Source: Candidatus Kaistella beijingensis
GTDB taxonomy: Bacteria; Bacteroidota; Bacteroidia; Flavobacteriales; Weeksellaceae
Assembly (NCBI RefSeq): GCF_020084865.1
Contig: NZ_CP071953.1
Span: forward strand, 2,294,001 to 2,358,000
Length of the DNA: 64,000 nucleotides
Direction of reading: 5' to 3'
Notes under the pieces: generated by a model
What the model was told of the DNA's origin: nothing
What the model saw: only the letters and a program-made list of their open reading frames with translations
Database searches by the model: none
Position numbers and translations under genes: made by a program
Shown here: positions 48,468 to 57,957 of the stretch, piece after piece
How positions within the stretch are numbered: the stretch's first letter is position 1
Layout: every line of letters begins with the position of its first letter

Positions 48468-50126
48468 TTAGTTTTTATCCCAGAATACTTTTGTATATAA
48501 GAAATCTCCACCAATAGCAGATGAACCTGCATTATAATTTGTTGGGTTGGTAGATTGTTCAGTTACAGGATATTTTAATCTCACAGGAACTTTATTGTTC
48601 GCATCAGATACTGCACCTGCAGCTGGTAACAATATTGGATAATCTAATCGTCTCCAGAAATTGAAACTGGTTGTTGGTTGGTCATACATTGCCACCCAAG
48701 CTTGTTCACCAAGTGATTTTTTCCAGTTTGTGGCATCATAAGGATGAGTTGTCAGATAAGCTGTTGCGTCAGCAGCAGTTTTTCCCCATTGTAGGAAAGA
48801 TGCGGTAACAGCATTTGTATAAGCTACTGCTGGAGCCGCTCCAATACCCCATCTTGCAGATGCTTCAGCAAGATAGAAGGCTACTTCTGTATAATTCAAT
48901 AAAATACCTGGAGTTGTAGTAGTGTAGGCAAATGTTCCCACTCTTGTATTAGAGTTGAATGAAGATTTTGCACCAATTGTTCCACCTTTATAATAATAAC
49001 TGAAACCTAAATCATTTTCTTCAACAACAGAGCCAGGTACATAACCACTCAAAGTGAATGAATTTCCTGAAATACTTGTAATAGTTCCAACTTTTGTATT
49101 TGGCATTACATATACATCATCGCCAACTTTAGGTGCCACTGCAGGTGCAGGGTCAGCTGGAGTAAATGTAATTGTTGAACCAGTAACATTGGTTACACTT
49201 CCTGCTAAATAGTGAACGTTCTTTTGCATATATAAATCTCTCCTCACATCATTGCTATCATTCATATAGTCCACAAGAGTTTTACCTAATACATAGTCAT
49301 TACGATTGCTTGCAACTAAATTTGCATACAACTGGCTATAATTAGGCGATGCAAGATACGCAAGAACGCAGTCGTCAGCTTTTGAAGCAAATACACCTCC
49401 GGCAATTGCTGCTTGAACTGTTGATTGTGCGAGGGCTGCATCGGAATCCGCTATACCAATACCAAGTTTCAACAATAAAGAGTTACCAAATTTTTTCCAT
49501 TTTGAAATGTCTCCATTATAGTATTTCTCTCCAGAAGCAAAAGTTTTTCCTGTTGTATCAAGATTTGCCAAATCTTGCTTTACTCTGTTGATTAAGCTTG
49601 CATAAATATCTTTGCCACTATCATATTTAGGAAGCGGGTGTACATCAATGTCGAGAGCCTCTGTATAAGGAATATCCCCATAGGTATCTACTAAAATTTG
49701 AAATGCATATGCTTGTTGTAAATCAATGATAGCCAATTGGTTTTTCATTTGCTTCGGCCAACCCGCTTGTTCAGTGGCAGTCGGCTGATAGGCAAGTATT
49801 AATTTTCTCGCTTGGTCAAGATTTTTAAGTACCCTTACGTACATATAATTCCAAACCTGATCTGATACATTTCTTGTAGAGAAGTTATATTGACTTTCGT
49901 CAATATAGGTAGTCTCCTGCCAATATTGCATTGTTAACCTAAAGTTATTGATATTTACGTTAGGTGTTGTTACATAATCTGCTAATTGTTTCTGAGCATA
50001 GGTCAATACACTAGAAGGAACAGTGGTATAATAACTATTCGGGTCTGTATTAATCTCTTCCATTGATTCCCTTCCACAAGATTGCAGTAAAGAAACCAAT
50101 AAGATGGATGCTAATATTTTTTTCAT
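48468..50126 (-). CDS. SusD/RagB-family outer membrane lipoprotein
   Basis: This is a 552-residue surface lipoprotein. The signal MKKILASILLVSLLQSCGRE has its lipobox Cys at 17. The N-terminal TPR-rich SusD-like_2 region contains NTDPNSYYTTVPSSVLTYAQ, YWQETTYIDESQYN and LAIIDLQQAYAFQILVDTYG. A beta-rich insertion (about 305-360, VTNVTGSTITFTPADPAPA) is unusual. SusD proteins form the lid that hands ligands, usually glycans or peptides, to the SusC pore. The gene begins 12 bases after susC. No glycosidase, sigma or anti-sigma gene is adjacent, so the substrate is unknown. Confidence 0.93.
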   Translation of the reverse strand: MKKILASILLVSLLQSCGRESMEEINTDPNSYYTTVPSSVLTYAQKQLADYVTTPNVNINNFRLTMQYWQETTYIDESQYNFSTRNVSDQVWNYMYVRVLKNLDQARKLILAYQPTATEQAGWPKQMKNQLAIIDLQQAYAFQILVDTYGDIPYTEALDIDVHPLPKYDSGKDIYASLINRVKQDLANLDTTGKTFASGEKYYNGDISKWKKFGNSLLLKLGIGIADSDAALAQSTVQAAIAGGVFASKADDCVLAYLASPNYSQLYANLVASNRNDYVLGKTLVDYMNDSNDVRRDLYMQKNVHYLAGSVTNVTGSTITFTPADPAPAVAPKVGDDVYVMPNTKVGTITSISGNSFTLSGYVPGSVVEENDLGFSYYYKGGTIGAKSSFNSNTRVGTFAYTTTTPGILLNYTEVAFYLAEASARWGIGAAPAVAYTNAVTASFLQWGKTAADATAYLTTHPYDATNWKKSLGEQAWVAMYDQPTTSFNFWRRLDYPILLPAAGAVSDANNKVPVRLKYPVTEQSTNPTNYNAGSSAIGGDFLYTKVFWDKN

Positions 50127-50138
50127 TATTTTATAGTA

Positions 50139-53100
50139 TTAAAAGTTAAGTCTTACATTGAAAGATATTGTTCTTGTGGTTGGAAGAACACTGGATTGAT
50201 ATCCTTGTACGTTCCCGGCACTGAATCCAGATTCTGGATCTGCGTAAGGCATGTTTTTATGAATAATCCAAAGGTTGTTTCCAATTAAACTAAATGATGC
50301 TCCCTGTACAAAAGTTGACTGTAAAAATCGTTTAGGTAAAGAATAAGTTAAAGCAACTTCTCTAAGCTTTACGAAAGAAGCATCATAGATAAATTGAGAT
50401 GCAGGATATGCTAAATATCCAAATGCATTTGTACCTTCTGCATCAATTCTAATGTTGTTTTGCACATAATTTGGGTTTGCTGAAGTACCAGTATTGATTA
50501 CTCCTGGTAAAATTAGACCACCGCCATTAGCTAATGAATTTCTCACAGGATTTCCTAAATCGTTGTTGAATACCGTTTCAGGATATAAACCAGTCGACAT
50601 TCCATAATATTGGTCAAGAGAGAAAATGTCACCACCTTGTCTTACGTCAACTTGGAATGATAAACTTAAATCCTTGTAAGAAAGTCTGTTTATCACACTT
50701 CCAAACCAATCTGCCTGGGTGTTTCCAATAACGGCGTTAGTATTACTTGTCAAGTATTTTCCTCTAGAAGCACCTGTACTGTTATCAATTATTTTATTAC
50801 CATTAGCGTCATATACGAAATCAGATCCTTTAATAGTACCATAATCTTCATTTAATGAAGCGTTAACCGTAACACCTCCTTGGAAAGACCCTAAAGTAAT
50901 ATTTTCAACACCTGAAGCCAATTCTGTTACTTTAGATCTAGGGTTAGACCAGTTTATATCCATTCCCCAAGTGAAATCTGTTGTTTTAATTGGCACCAAA
51001 TTTAAGGCAACTTCAAATCCTTCTGATCTCATATTACCAACATTTTGGAATTTCGCTGAATTTCCGGAAGCCAAAGTTACAGGCAACGCAAGTAATTGGT
51101 CAGAAGTATCTGCTCTGAACCAGCCTAAATCAAATCCTACTCTGTTTCTGAAAAACTGTAGATTAATACCAGCTTCTAACGATTTAGTTTTTTCCGGCTT
51201 CAAATCTGGGTTTTTTGCAGTAGTATTATATAAAAAGGTTGGGGTTCCAAATGTTGTTGTTTTTGAATAGGTGTTAAGAATTTGGTTCGGATCAGTATCA
51301 TTTCCTACCACAGCGTAAGAAGCCCTAATTTTACCAAAATTCAATGCTGAACCTTTCAAGAATTCCCAGTTGGAAATTACCGCACTAAAGGAAAGGGAAG
51401 GATACCAATACGTATTATTTTGTGGCGGCAATGCTGTTGATACATCTCTTCTAATGGAACCCTCAACAAAATAAGTATCTAGAAATCCTAATGATGCTTG
51501 TGCGAAAAGACCGTAAATTCTTTTTTCTGTATCCCTGACAATTGGGTCGTTAGGTGTTGCAGCACTGTTAGTCACAGAATAAACTCCTGGAATAAACAAT
51601 CCTCCCTGTGTGCCTTGAAGGTTTCTATATAATCTCTGAACGTTAATGTTAGTACCTAATAATGCAGTAACACTCAAGTTTTCTGAAAATTTATCCTTAT
51701 AAGTTCCAATGAAGTCATAATTCTCCTCATTTCTTCTCTGATTTTCTAAGGCATAACCAGACCCTTGATTTCCCGTAGCGGGACCAAATGACATCGCATC
51801 TGGTAGTGAACCTACAGCTCTTCTTTCGTCAATCATGTAGGTATATCCGTCATGAGATACTCTACCAAGTAAATTGAATTTTTCATTGATATCATAACTT
51901 AAACTGAAGTTACCCGCAAATCTTTCTCTTGAATCGGTAATATAGTTCTCGTAAAGACGGAAATAAGGGTTGTCCCAGTATAATGGAGCTGTGTTATCAG
52001 GACCGGACATGTTCCAAGAATTGTTACGCTTATTCATGAAGTACAAATCTCTCTGGTCATACATGTCAACGTTTGTCGCCCACCATTGTCTGAAGTTACC
52101 CATCATACCGTGATAACCAGTTGGGTTCTTTCCTACAGTTCCTTGTTTAACGAAAGTTCCAAATAAACTTGCAGTTAAATTATCTGTAATTTTATATGAT
52201 GCATTACCGGTAATTGCGTTTTTATCTAGCTTTGTATTAGGAAGGATGTCATTGCCCTGAACATTTTGATAAGACAAACGGAACGAAGAAACCTCATTCC
52301 CTTTTGAAACAGAGATTGAGTTATTATAGCTAAATGCTTTTTCAAATAATTTTGAAGGATCATTCGCTGCCTTTACCCAAGGTGTAGCTTTCCCAAAGTT
52401 TTTAGAGCCTGGAATGAATGCCGTATATTGCCAAACCATTAAGTTTGGATTGTAAGCGGCACCGTATGAAGCATCTTCGTAGGTTGGTGATAAAGGTTGC
52501 CCATTATAAACTTCAAAGAAAGAATCCTCATTTGGCCCATATACAGGTCCATAACCTTGTCCATACTCGGATTGGTAAGTTGGGAAAGTTTCCTTGTTGA
52601 TAGCAGAGTAAGAAATAGACGACGTGAAATCAATGTCTAATTTCTGAGATGCCTTACCTTTTTTGGTGGTGATAATAATCGCACCGTTCGCTGCTCTTGA
52701 ACCATAAAGTGCAGTTGCAGCCGCACCTTTCAATACGTTGATTTCTGCAATGTCTTCAGGGTTGATATCGGAAATCGTATTCCCGATATCCACAGACAAT
52801 CCTGATGTATTAATCGACGTACTGTTGTTAATCATAGGAGCGCCATCAATTACGAATAAAACTTGGTTGTTTCCAGCCATTGAACGGTAACCTCTTAAGG
52901 TGATATCAACTGAACCACCGATGTTACCACTGTTCTTGATGTTAAGACCCGCAACTTTACCAGAAAGGTTGCTACTGAAGTTTGCAGTAGGCGTTCTTGT
53001 TACATCTTCAGATTTAATACTTTGTGTTGCATAACCCAAAGATTTTCTTTCTCTTTTAATACCTAAAGCCGTTACTACAACGCCTTCGATATCCTGGGTT

Positions 53101-53183
53101 TTAGTGGTGTCTGTCTGCGCATTTACCAAGGCAAATGACGAAGTCAAAACTACAGCTAAAACGCTTGTTGTTAGTTTCTTCAT
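50139..53183 (-). CDS. SusC/RagA TonB-linked outer membrane transporter
   Basis: This is a 1014-residue TonB-dependent receptor. The signal peptide ends at residue 22 (ALVNAQ), and a TonB-box-like IEGVVVTALGIKRERKSLGY follows directly. The plug domain (LSGKVAGLNIKNSG, VDITLRGYRSMAGNNQVLFV, INVLKGAAATALYGSRAANG) precedes a 22-strand barrel ending in a terminal Phe (FNVRLNF). It lacks the carboxypeptidase-regulatory-like domain found at the N-terminus of many SusC proteins. With the SusD lipoprotein it would form an energy-driven uptake system. Confidence 0.95.
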   Translation of the reverse strand: MKKLTTSVLAVVLTSSFALVNAQTDTTKTQDIEGVVVTALGIKRERKSLGYATQSIKSEDVTRTPTANFSSNLSGKVAGLNIKNSGNIGGSVDITLRGYRSMAGNNQVLFVIDGAPMINNSTSINTSGLSVDIGNTISDINPEDIAEINVLKGAAATALYGSRAANGAIIITTKKGKASQKLDIDFTSSISYSAINKETFPTYQSEYGQGYGPVYGPNEDSFFEVYNGQPLSPTYEDASYGAAYNPNLMVWQYTAFIPGSKNFGKATPWVKAANDPSKLFEKAFSYNNSISVSKGNEVSSFRLSYQNVQGNDILPNTKLDKNAITGNASYKITDNLTASLFGTFVKQGTVGKNPTGYHGMMGNFRQWWATNVDMYDQRDLYFMNKRNNSWNMSGPDNTAPLYWDNPYFRLYENYITDSRERFAGNFSLSYDINEKFNLLGRVSHDGYTYMIDERRAVGSLPDAMSFGPATGNQGSGYALENQRRNEENYDFIGTYKDKFSENLSVTALLGTNINVQRLYRNLQGTQGGLFIPGVYSVTNSAATPNDPIVRDTEKRIYGLFAQASLGFLDTYFVEGSIRRDVSTALPPQNNTYWYPSLSFSAVISNWEFLKGSALNFGKIRASYAVVGNDTDPNQILNTYSKTTTFGTPTFLYNTTAKNPDLKPEKTKSLEAGINLQFFRNRVGFDLGWFRADTSDQLLALPVTLASGNSAKFQNVGNMRSEGFEVALNLVPIKTTDFTWGMDINWSNPRSKVTELASGVENITLGSFQGGVTVNASLNEDYGTIKGSDFVYDANGNKIIDNSTGASRGKYLTSNTNAVIGNTQADWFGSVINRLSYKDLSLSFQVDVRQGGDIFSLDQYYGMSTGLYPETVFNNDLGNPVRNSLANGGGLILPGVINTGTSANPNYVQNNIRIDAEGTNAFGYLAYPASQFIYDASFVKLREVALTYSLPKRFLQSTFVQGASFSLIGNNLWIIHKNMPYADPESGFSAGNVQGYQSSVLPTTRTISFNVRLNF

Positions 53184-53208
53184 ATCAAATTAAATTTTTT
53201 CATTGTCA

Positions 53209-53239
53209 CAAAAGTGCAAAACTTTATCAAACTGACCAA
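53209..53239 (-). promoter_or_regulatory. Probable promoter of susC
   Basis: On the minus strand TTG is followed after 20 bases by CACTTTTG, one mismatch from TAnnTTTG, 25 bases before the start. Confidence 0.45.
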
Positions 53240-53318
53240 ATTTTTTGTTAAATAATTCTTAATAAATTTGTAATCTTATATTAATCGTAATTTTAAACGT
53301 TTATTTAAATTGTTTATT

Positions 53319-53903
53319 GTGGAATTATTAAAAAAGTGGTCGAATCTTTATTTAGAAGCAGGGTGTGATGAAGTGGGACGTGGCTGTTTAAGTGGTCCTG
53401 TTGTCGCTGCAGCCGTTATTTTGGACGATAATTTTAAGCAAAATTTGGTTAACGATTCCAAAAAATTAACAATTAAGACCAGATTTGAACTTGATTCGTA
53501 TATAAAAGACAATGTAAAAGAATATGCGATTGCCGAACTTCCACCCGCTTTTATAGATGAACACAATATCCTTAATTCCAGCATTCACGCGATGCATCTT
53601 GCCCTTGATCAATTGAAAATTCGACCAGAACTAATCTTGGTAGATGGAAACAAATTTCATCCCTACAACTTTACGCCGCATCAATGTATTATTAAAGGTG
53701 ATTCTAAAATACTCTCAATTGCTGCAGCTTCTATTATAGCAAAAAATTACCGGGACAAATTAATGATTAATCTTCATGATGAATTTCCTCACTATGGCTG
53801 GAATAAAAATATGGGTTATGCCACCAAACAACATCGTGAAGCGCTGAATAAATTCGGGCCAACCATTCACCATAGGAAATCTTTCAAGCTTATTTATGAT
53901 TGA
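53319..53903 (+). CDS. rnhB: Ribonuclease HII (GTG start)
   Basis: RnhB removes ribonucleotides from DNA. The frame can begin at TTG 53310 or GTG 53319; I prefer GTG, giving MELLKKWSNLYLEAGCDEVG and 194 residues. The catalytic DEVGRGCLSGPVVAAAV motif (Asp-Glu near 17-18), LILVDGNKFHP, IKGDSKILSIAAASIIAK and the C-terminal HYGWNKNMGYATKQHREAL (H, Y, G, T and H positions of type 2 RNases H) are all present. It is divergent from susC and ends in a strong hairpin. Confidence 0.93.
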   Translation: MELLKKWSNLYLEAGCDEVGRGCLSGPVVAAAVILDDNFKQNLVNDSKKLTIKTRFELDSYIKDNVKEYAIAELPPAFIDEHNILNSSIHAMHLALDQLKIRPELILVDGNKFHPYNFTPHQCIIKGDSKILSIAAASIIAKNYRDKLMINLHDEFPHYGWNKNMGYATKQHREALNKFGPTIHHRKSFKLIYD

Positions 53904-53969
53904 TGCACAATCTACTTTTCGGATTTCAGCAGTGTACATTTTGAAGAAGGTTGAAGTTTGAAAAACAAA

Positions 53970-53999
53970 AAAAATCGGAAATTATAGTTTCCGATTTTT
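53970..53999. terminator. Bidirectional terminator between rnhB and yidC
   Basis: A perfect 12-bp stem AAAAATCGGAAA / TTTCCGATTTTT with loop TTATAG, flanked by A and T runs. Confidence 0.85.
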
Positions 54000-54059
54000 C
54001 TTATATATATAATTAAGGAGTATGAAACCCTTTCACTCACCAATACAGCAACACGCTAA

Positions 54060-55877
54060 CTATTTTTTCTTCCCTTTTTGCTGCTGTTGCAATTTCTGCT
54101 GCTCCTGCGCTTGTTCCATCATTTCACGCATTCTTTTTTGGAATTTTCCTTCCTTTTTCGGCTCTTTCTGTTTGTTGGCCTGAATTTGAGCGTGAATCTT
54201 CTTCTCATCCAAAATCCAATAGTTAATGACTAAAATAATGAGGATGTTGATTGCATTCGAAACAAAATAATACCAGGAAAGTCCAGATGCAGAGGTGTTT
54301 AAGAAAAATAAGAACGTGATTGGGAAAATATACATCAACACTTTCATATTCGGCATTCCTTCCTGTGTCGGTTGCTGAATATTTCCTGCCGTCATAACGG
54401 TATAGATAAGTATAACAATAGTACACGCAATCGCGAAAATACTTAAATGGTCACCTAAAAAAGGAATATTGAAAGGTAGTTTTATAACATCATCATACGC
54501 TGTTAAATCTTTAGCAAACCAAAAACTTTTCCCTCTTAAATCAATCATATTTGGGAAGAAACGGAACAACGCATAGAAAATAGGAATCTGAATCAAGCCC
54601 GGTAAACATCCCGCCATTTGATTCACGCCTGCTTTTCGGTAAACCGACATCACTTCCTGCTGTTTCTTCATCGGATCCGCGTCCTTGAATTTGGCATTCA
54701 CCTCATCAATTTCTGGGCGAATTACTCTCATCATCGCGCTCAATTTATGTTGTTTGAACATAATTGGCGACAAGATAATTTTCACGAAAATCGTCATCAA
54801 GAAAATTACCCAACCTGCAGCAATTCCCCAACTTGAAATTAAATTATATAAAGGAATAAAGAACCATCTGTTCAAACTTCCGATAAATGACCAACCTAAA
54901 GGAAGAAGTTCATCAAAATTTTTACCTTCATAAGACTTTAATAAAGGTAAATCCAAAGGCATAAAGTACCATTTGAAATCCTGATTCAATTCGTTTCCTG
55001 CCAAATCAACCTGCCCGTTGAAATTAAATTTCTTCAAGTATTCACCTTCTTCAATCATTTCCTGCGAACCTCTGGAATTTTTGAAACCGTTTTTTGGTTC
55101 AATTAATGCCGTGAAAAACTGTTGTTTTACAGCGAGCCAATTCAAAGTTTCATCGGGTTCTTCCATGGTGGTTCTCCCGTCGTAGTCAAAACTTTTGTAA
55201 TTGTTGAACGTGTAATTGAATTCCGTGTGCGTTTGTTCTTGTGAACGACCTTTTTCCATTTCACGAACGTTGTAATCCCAAACAAAATCTGCTTTTTGGT
55301 CCGAAACCAGTTGCGAAAGTCCCTGAGTTTTTACATTGAAATCAACAGTGTATTTATCTGATAAATTATAAATAAACTGGATAACCGCTCCATTCACATT
55401 TGCCTGCATCGTTACAGAATTTCCGTTTTGAACAGGCGAGAAAACCAAATCTTTCGTGTTGAAAATTTTCCCCGTTTTGTCTTTAAACTGAAATCCGTAA
55501 GTCGAATTATTTTTATCGAAAAGCAAAAGCTGCTTGTCGTTTTTGTCGGTAGTTCTGTTGTACGCTTTGTATTGGTTCAGTTGAACGGTTGAAATTTGTC
55601 CGCCCAAAGTTGAAATCGTCAAAGTCAAGTCCTTGTTTTTCAACTCCACTTGCTGAATGGAAGCGGTTTTTACACTGTCGTTCAGATTAGTGACGATGGC
55701 AGGTTTTGTAGGACTGTTTTGTACGGTTTGCGTAGCTTTTGCTTTGTTTTCTGCATCTTTCAGCTGTTGTTCTTTCGCCTGTTTGTTTTGGAAATAAAAC
55801 ATTCCACCCATTAAAATAAGCGTAAAAAGTACGAAACTAATCAGTTGATTCTTATCTAAACCGTTATTTTGCTGCAT
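54060..55877 (-). CDS. yidC: Membrane protein insertase YidC
   Basis: YidC inserts and folds inner-membrane proteins with or without the Sec channel. This 605-residue Gram-negative type has a first membrane segment LISFVLFTLILMGGMFYF (about 9-26), a large periplasmic beta-sandwich domain (about 60-345) and a conserved five-helix core: INRWFFIPLYNLISS, GWVIFLMTIFVKIILSPIMF (hydrophilic-groove region), QMAGCLPGLIQIPIFYALFR and GLSWYYFVSNAINIL. The C-terminal tail is Lys/Gln-rich (EQQKLQQQQKGKKK) and may contact the ribosome. It is downstream of pyrG but has a terminator between. Confidence 0.97.
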   Translation of the reverse strand: MQQNNGLDKNQLISFVLFTLILMGGMFYFQNKQAKEQQLKDAENKAKATQTVQNSPTKPAIVTNLNDSVKTASIQQVELKNKDLTLTISTLGGQISTVQLNQYKAYNRTTDKNDKQLLLFDKNNSTYGFQFKDKTGKIFNTKDLVFSPVQNGNSVTMQANVNGAVIQFIYNLSDKYTVDFNVKTQGLSQLVSDQKADFVWDYNVREMEKGRSQEQTHTEFNYTFNNYKSFDYDGRTTMEEPDETLNWLAVKQQFFTALIEPKNGFKNSRGSQEMIEEGEYLKKFNFNGQVDLAGNELNQDFKWYFMPLDLPLLKSYEGKNFDELLPLGWSFIGSLNRWFFIPLYNLISSWGIAAGWVIFLMTIFVKIILSPIMFKQHKLSAMMRVIRPEIDEVNAKFKDADPMKKQQEVMSVYRKAGVNQMAGCLPGLIQIPIFYALFRFFPNMIDLRGKSFWFAKDLTAYDDVIKLPFNIPFLGDHLSIFAIACTIVILIYTVMTAGNIQQPTQEGMPNMKVLMYIFPITFLFFLNTSASGLSWYYFVSNAINILIILVINYWILDEKKIHAQIQANKQKEPKKEGKFQKRMREMMEQAQEQQKLQQQQKGKKK

Positions 55878-56013
55878 GTTTTTTAATTTGAGATTTGACC
55901 CCGAATTCTCGGGACAAGGTTTTTAAGTCTGAAAATTCTCAAACTTTATACCCGAAAATTTAAGTGGACAAAAATACTGATTTTTTTAGAAAGCACTCAC
56001 TTTTTATCATTAA

Positions 56014-56044
56014 ATAAAAATGTCCGTATAATGAACGGACATTT
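56014..56044 (-). terminator. Terminator of pyrG
   Basis: AAATGTCCGT pairs perfectly with ACGGACATTT (loop ATAATGA); a T-rich run follows on the minus strand, 38 bases after the pyrG stop. Confidence 0.8.
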
Positions 56045-56081
56045 AATTATTTTAGAAAGGAAACCTGCGTCATCTGCAAAA

Positions 56082-57701
56082 TCAGTGAGAAAAATTATTC
56101 TTCGTCGCCGCTTTTATAAACGCTTTAAACAAAGGATGCGGTGTTGCAACCGTACTTTTGTATTCCGGGTGATATTGAACACCGATATAAAAAGGATGAT
56201 TTTTCAGCTCTAAAGTCTCCACCAAACCAGTTTCGGGATTAAAACCGCTCGGAATTAATCCATTCTTTTCAAAGTCTTCCTTAAATTCAGAATTGAACTC
56301 ATAACGATGACGGTGTCTTTCTGAAATATTTTTTGAGCCGTAAATTTCCGCCAATTTCGAACCTGTTTTCAAGGAGCATTTCCACGCTCCAAGTCGCATT
56401 GTTCCGCCTTTTTCCACCACATTTTTCTGTTCTTCCATTAAAGAAATCACCGGTTCTGGAGTAGAAGTGTCAAACTCCATTGAATTTGCTTTTGATAAAC
56501 TTAAAACATTTCTTGCAAACTCAATCGTCATAATCTGCATTCCCAAACAAATTCCCAGAAGCGGAATATTATTCTCACGTGCAAACTTCGCAGAAAGGAT
56601 TTTCCCTTCAATTCCACGGTCACCAAAACCTGGAGCAATCAACATTCCATCGATTCCCTTAAATGTTTCTTCAACATTTTCTTTGGTAATTTCGCCACTG
56701 TAAACCCAACGGATTTTCACTTCGGTTTCCAAATCTGCACCTGCGTGAATGAACGCTTCCGCAATCGATTTGTAGGAGTCTTGAAGCGAAACATATTTCC
56801 CCACCAAAGCGATTTCCACCTTTTTCTTTGGATTCTGATATTTTTTAAGGAAATTTTTCCAATCTTTCAAATCGGCTTCCTTATCGCTCTTTAAACCTAA
56901 TTCTTTCAAAACCACATCATCAAAATCTTGTTTCTGAAGATAAAGCGGAACTTCATAAATCGTGTCCAAATCTTTGCATTCAATCACATTTTCTAAACCT
57001 ACGTTGCAGAACTGCGCCAATTTTGCACGCTGTTCTTTCGGAATTTTATGTTCGGTTCTGCACACCAAAACATCGGCTTGAATTCCGCTTTCCATCAACT
57101 GACGAACCGAATGTTGTGAAGGTTTCGTTTTCAATTCGCCACTCGAAGCCAAATAAGGAAGCAGCGTCAAATGAATCACCATCGAATTATTTTCGCCCAA
57201 CTCCCATTTCAACTGACGCACCGATTCGATATAAGGAAGCGACTCGATATCTCCCACAGTTCCGCCAATTTCGGTGATGATGATGTCGTAATCTTTCTTT
57301 GCCAAAATTTTGATTCTGCGCTTAATCTCGTTCGTAATATGCGGAATCACTTGAACGGTTTTTCCTAAAAAATCACCTTTCCGCTCTTTTTCAATCACGG
57401 TTTGATAAATTTTTCCGGTCGTAACGTTGTTGTTTTGTGAAGTTTGAGAATCAAGGAATCTTTCGTAATGTCCCAAATCCAAATCGGTTTCCGCTCCGTC
57501 TTCGGTCACGTAACATTCACCGTGTTCGTAGGGATTTAAAGTTCCGGGATCGATATTGATATAGGGGTCGAGTTTCTGAATGGTGACTTTAAAACCGCGT
57601 GATTTCAATAACAAACCAAGCGACGCCGACACAATTCCTTTCCCCAAAGAAGAGGTAACACCTCCTGTTACGAAGATGTATTTGGTGTTCTTTTTACTCA
57701 T
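56082..57701 (-). CDS. pyrG: CTP synthase
   Basis: PyrG makes CTP from UTP, ATP and glutamine. This 539-residue protein is read from the ATG at 57701 (MSKKNTKYIFVTGGVTSSLG). The -7 box overlaps the first ATG of the longer frame, which rules it out. The synthetase domain has GGVTSSLGKGIVSASLG and EIGGTVGDIESLPYIE. The class I glutamine amidotransferase domain has GFGDRGIEGK, PLLGICLGMQ (nucleophile Cys) and the His-Glu pair in GVQYHPEYKS. It is divergent from radA and has its own promoter and terminator. Confidence 0.97.
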   Translation of the reverse strand: MSKKNTKYIFVTGGVTSSLGKGIVSASLGLLLKSRGFKVTIQKLDPYINIDPGTLNPYEHGECYVTEDGAETDLDLGHYERFLDSQTSQNNNVTTGKIYQTVIEKERKGDFLGKTVQVIPHITNEIKRRIKILAKKDYDIIITEIGGTVGDIESLPYIESVRQLKWELGENNSMVIHLTLLPYLASSGELKTKPSQHSVRQLMESGIQADVLVCRTEHKIPKEQRAKLAQFCNVGLENVIECKDLDTIYEVPLYLQKQDFDDVVLKELGLKSDKEADLKDWKNFLKKYQNPKKKVEIALVGKYVSLQDSYKSIAEAFIHAGADLETEVKIRWVYSGEITKENVEETFKGIDGMLIAPGFGDRGIEGKILSAKFARENNIPLLGICLGMQIMTIEFARNVLSLSKANSMEFDTSTPEPVISLMEEQKNVVEKGGTMRLGAWKCSLKTGSKLAEIYGSKNISERHRHRYEFNSEFKEDFEKNGLIPSGFNPETGLVETLELKNHPFYIGVQYHPEYKSTVATPHPLFKAFIKAATKNNFSH

Positions 57702-57716
57702 TAGATTAGGTTTGCG

Positions 57717-57747
57717 CAAAGTTAGTGGAATTTGGCAGACAAGGCAA
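57717..57747 (-). promoter_or_regulatory. Flavobacterial promoter of pyrG
   Basis: On the minus strand TTG (57747-57745), a 20-base gap, then TAACTTTG (57724-57717), 15 bases before the ATG at 57701. Confidence 0.65.
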
Positions 57748-57759
57748 ATGAAATTTTTA

Positions 57760-57846
57760 GGAGCCGGGAACCTGCTTTCCGCTCCTACTCCTCACGCCAA
57801 CGCTTTTGCCATCGTTTGTTGCGGGGTAACCGCTGCAATCAGGGCT
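57760..57846 (-). repeat. Modular intergenic repeat, copy 2
   Basis: On the minus strand it opens AGCCCTGATTGCAGCGGTTA and closes AGGAGCGGAAAGCAGG, then TTCCCGGCTCC. The ends match copy 1 at 43687-43763, but the core (AACAAACGATGGCAAAAGCG and onward) is unrelated to the GAA hairpin of that copy. It fills the pyrG-radA space. Confidence 0.6.
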
Positions 57847-57957
57847 ATTTTTAACACTGTGACACCAAGAAAATACTACTTTCACAAAGCTGGTGTTATT
57901 TGTCAGAAACTTTGTGCCTTTGTACTGAAATCTTAAAAATTTCACGAAATTCGCAAC

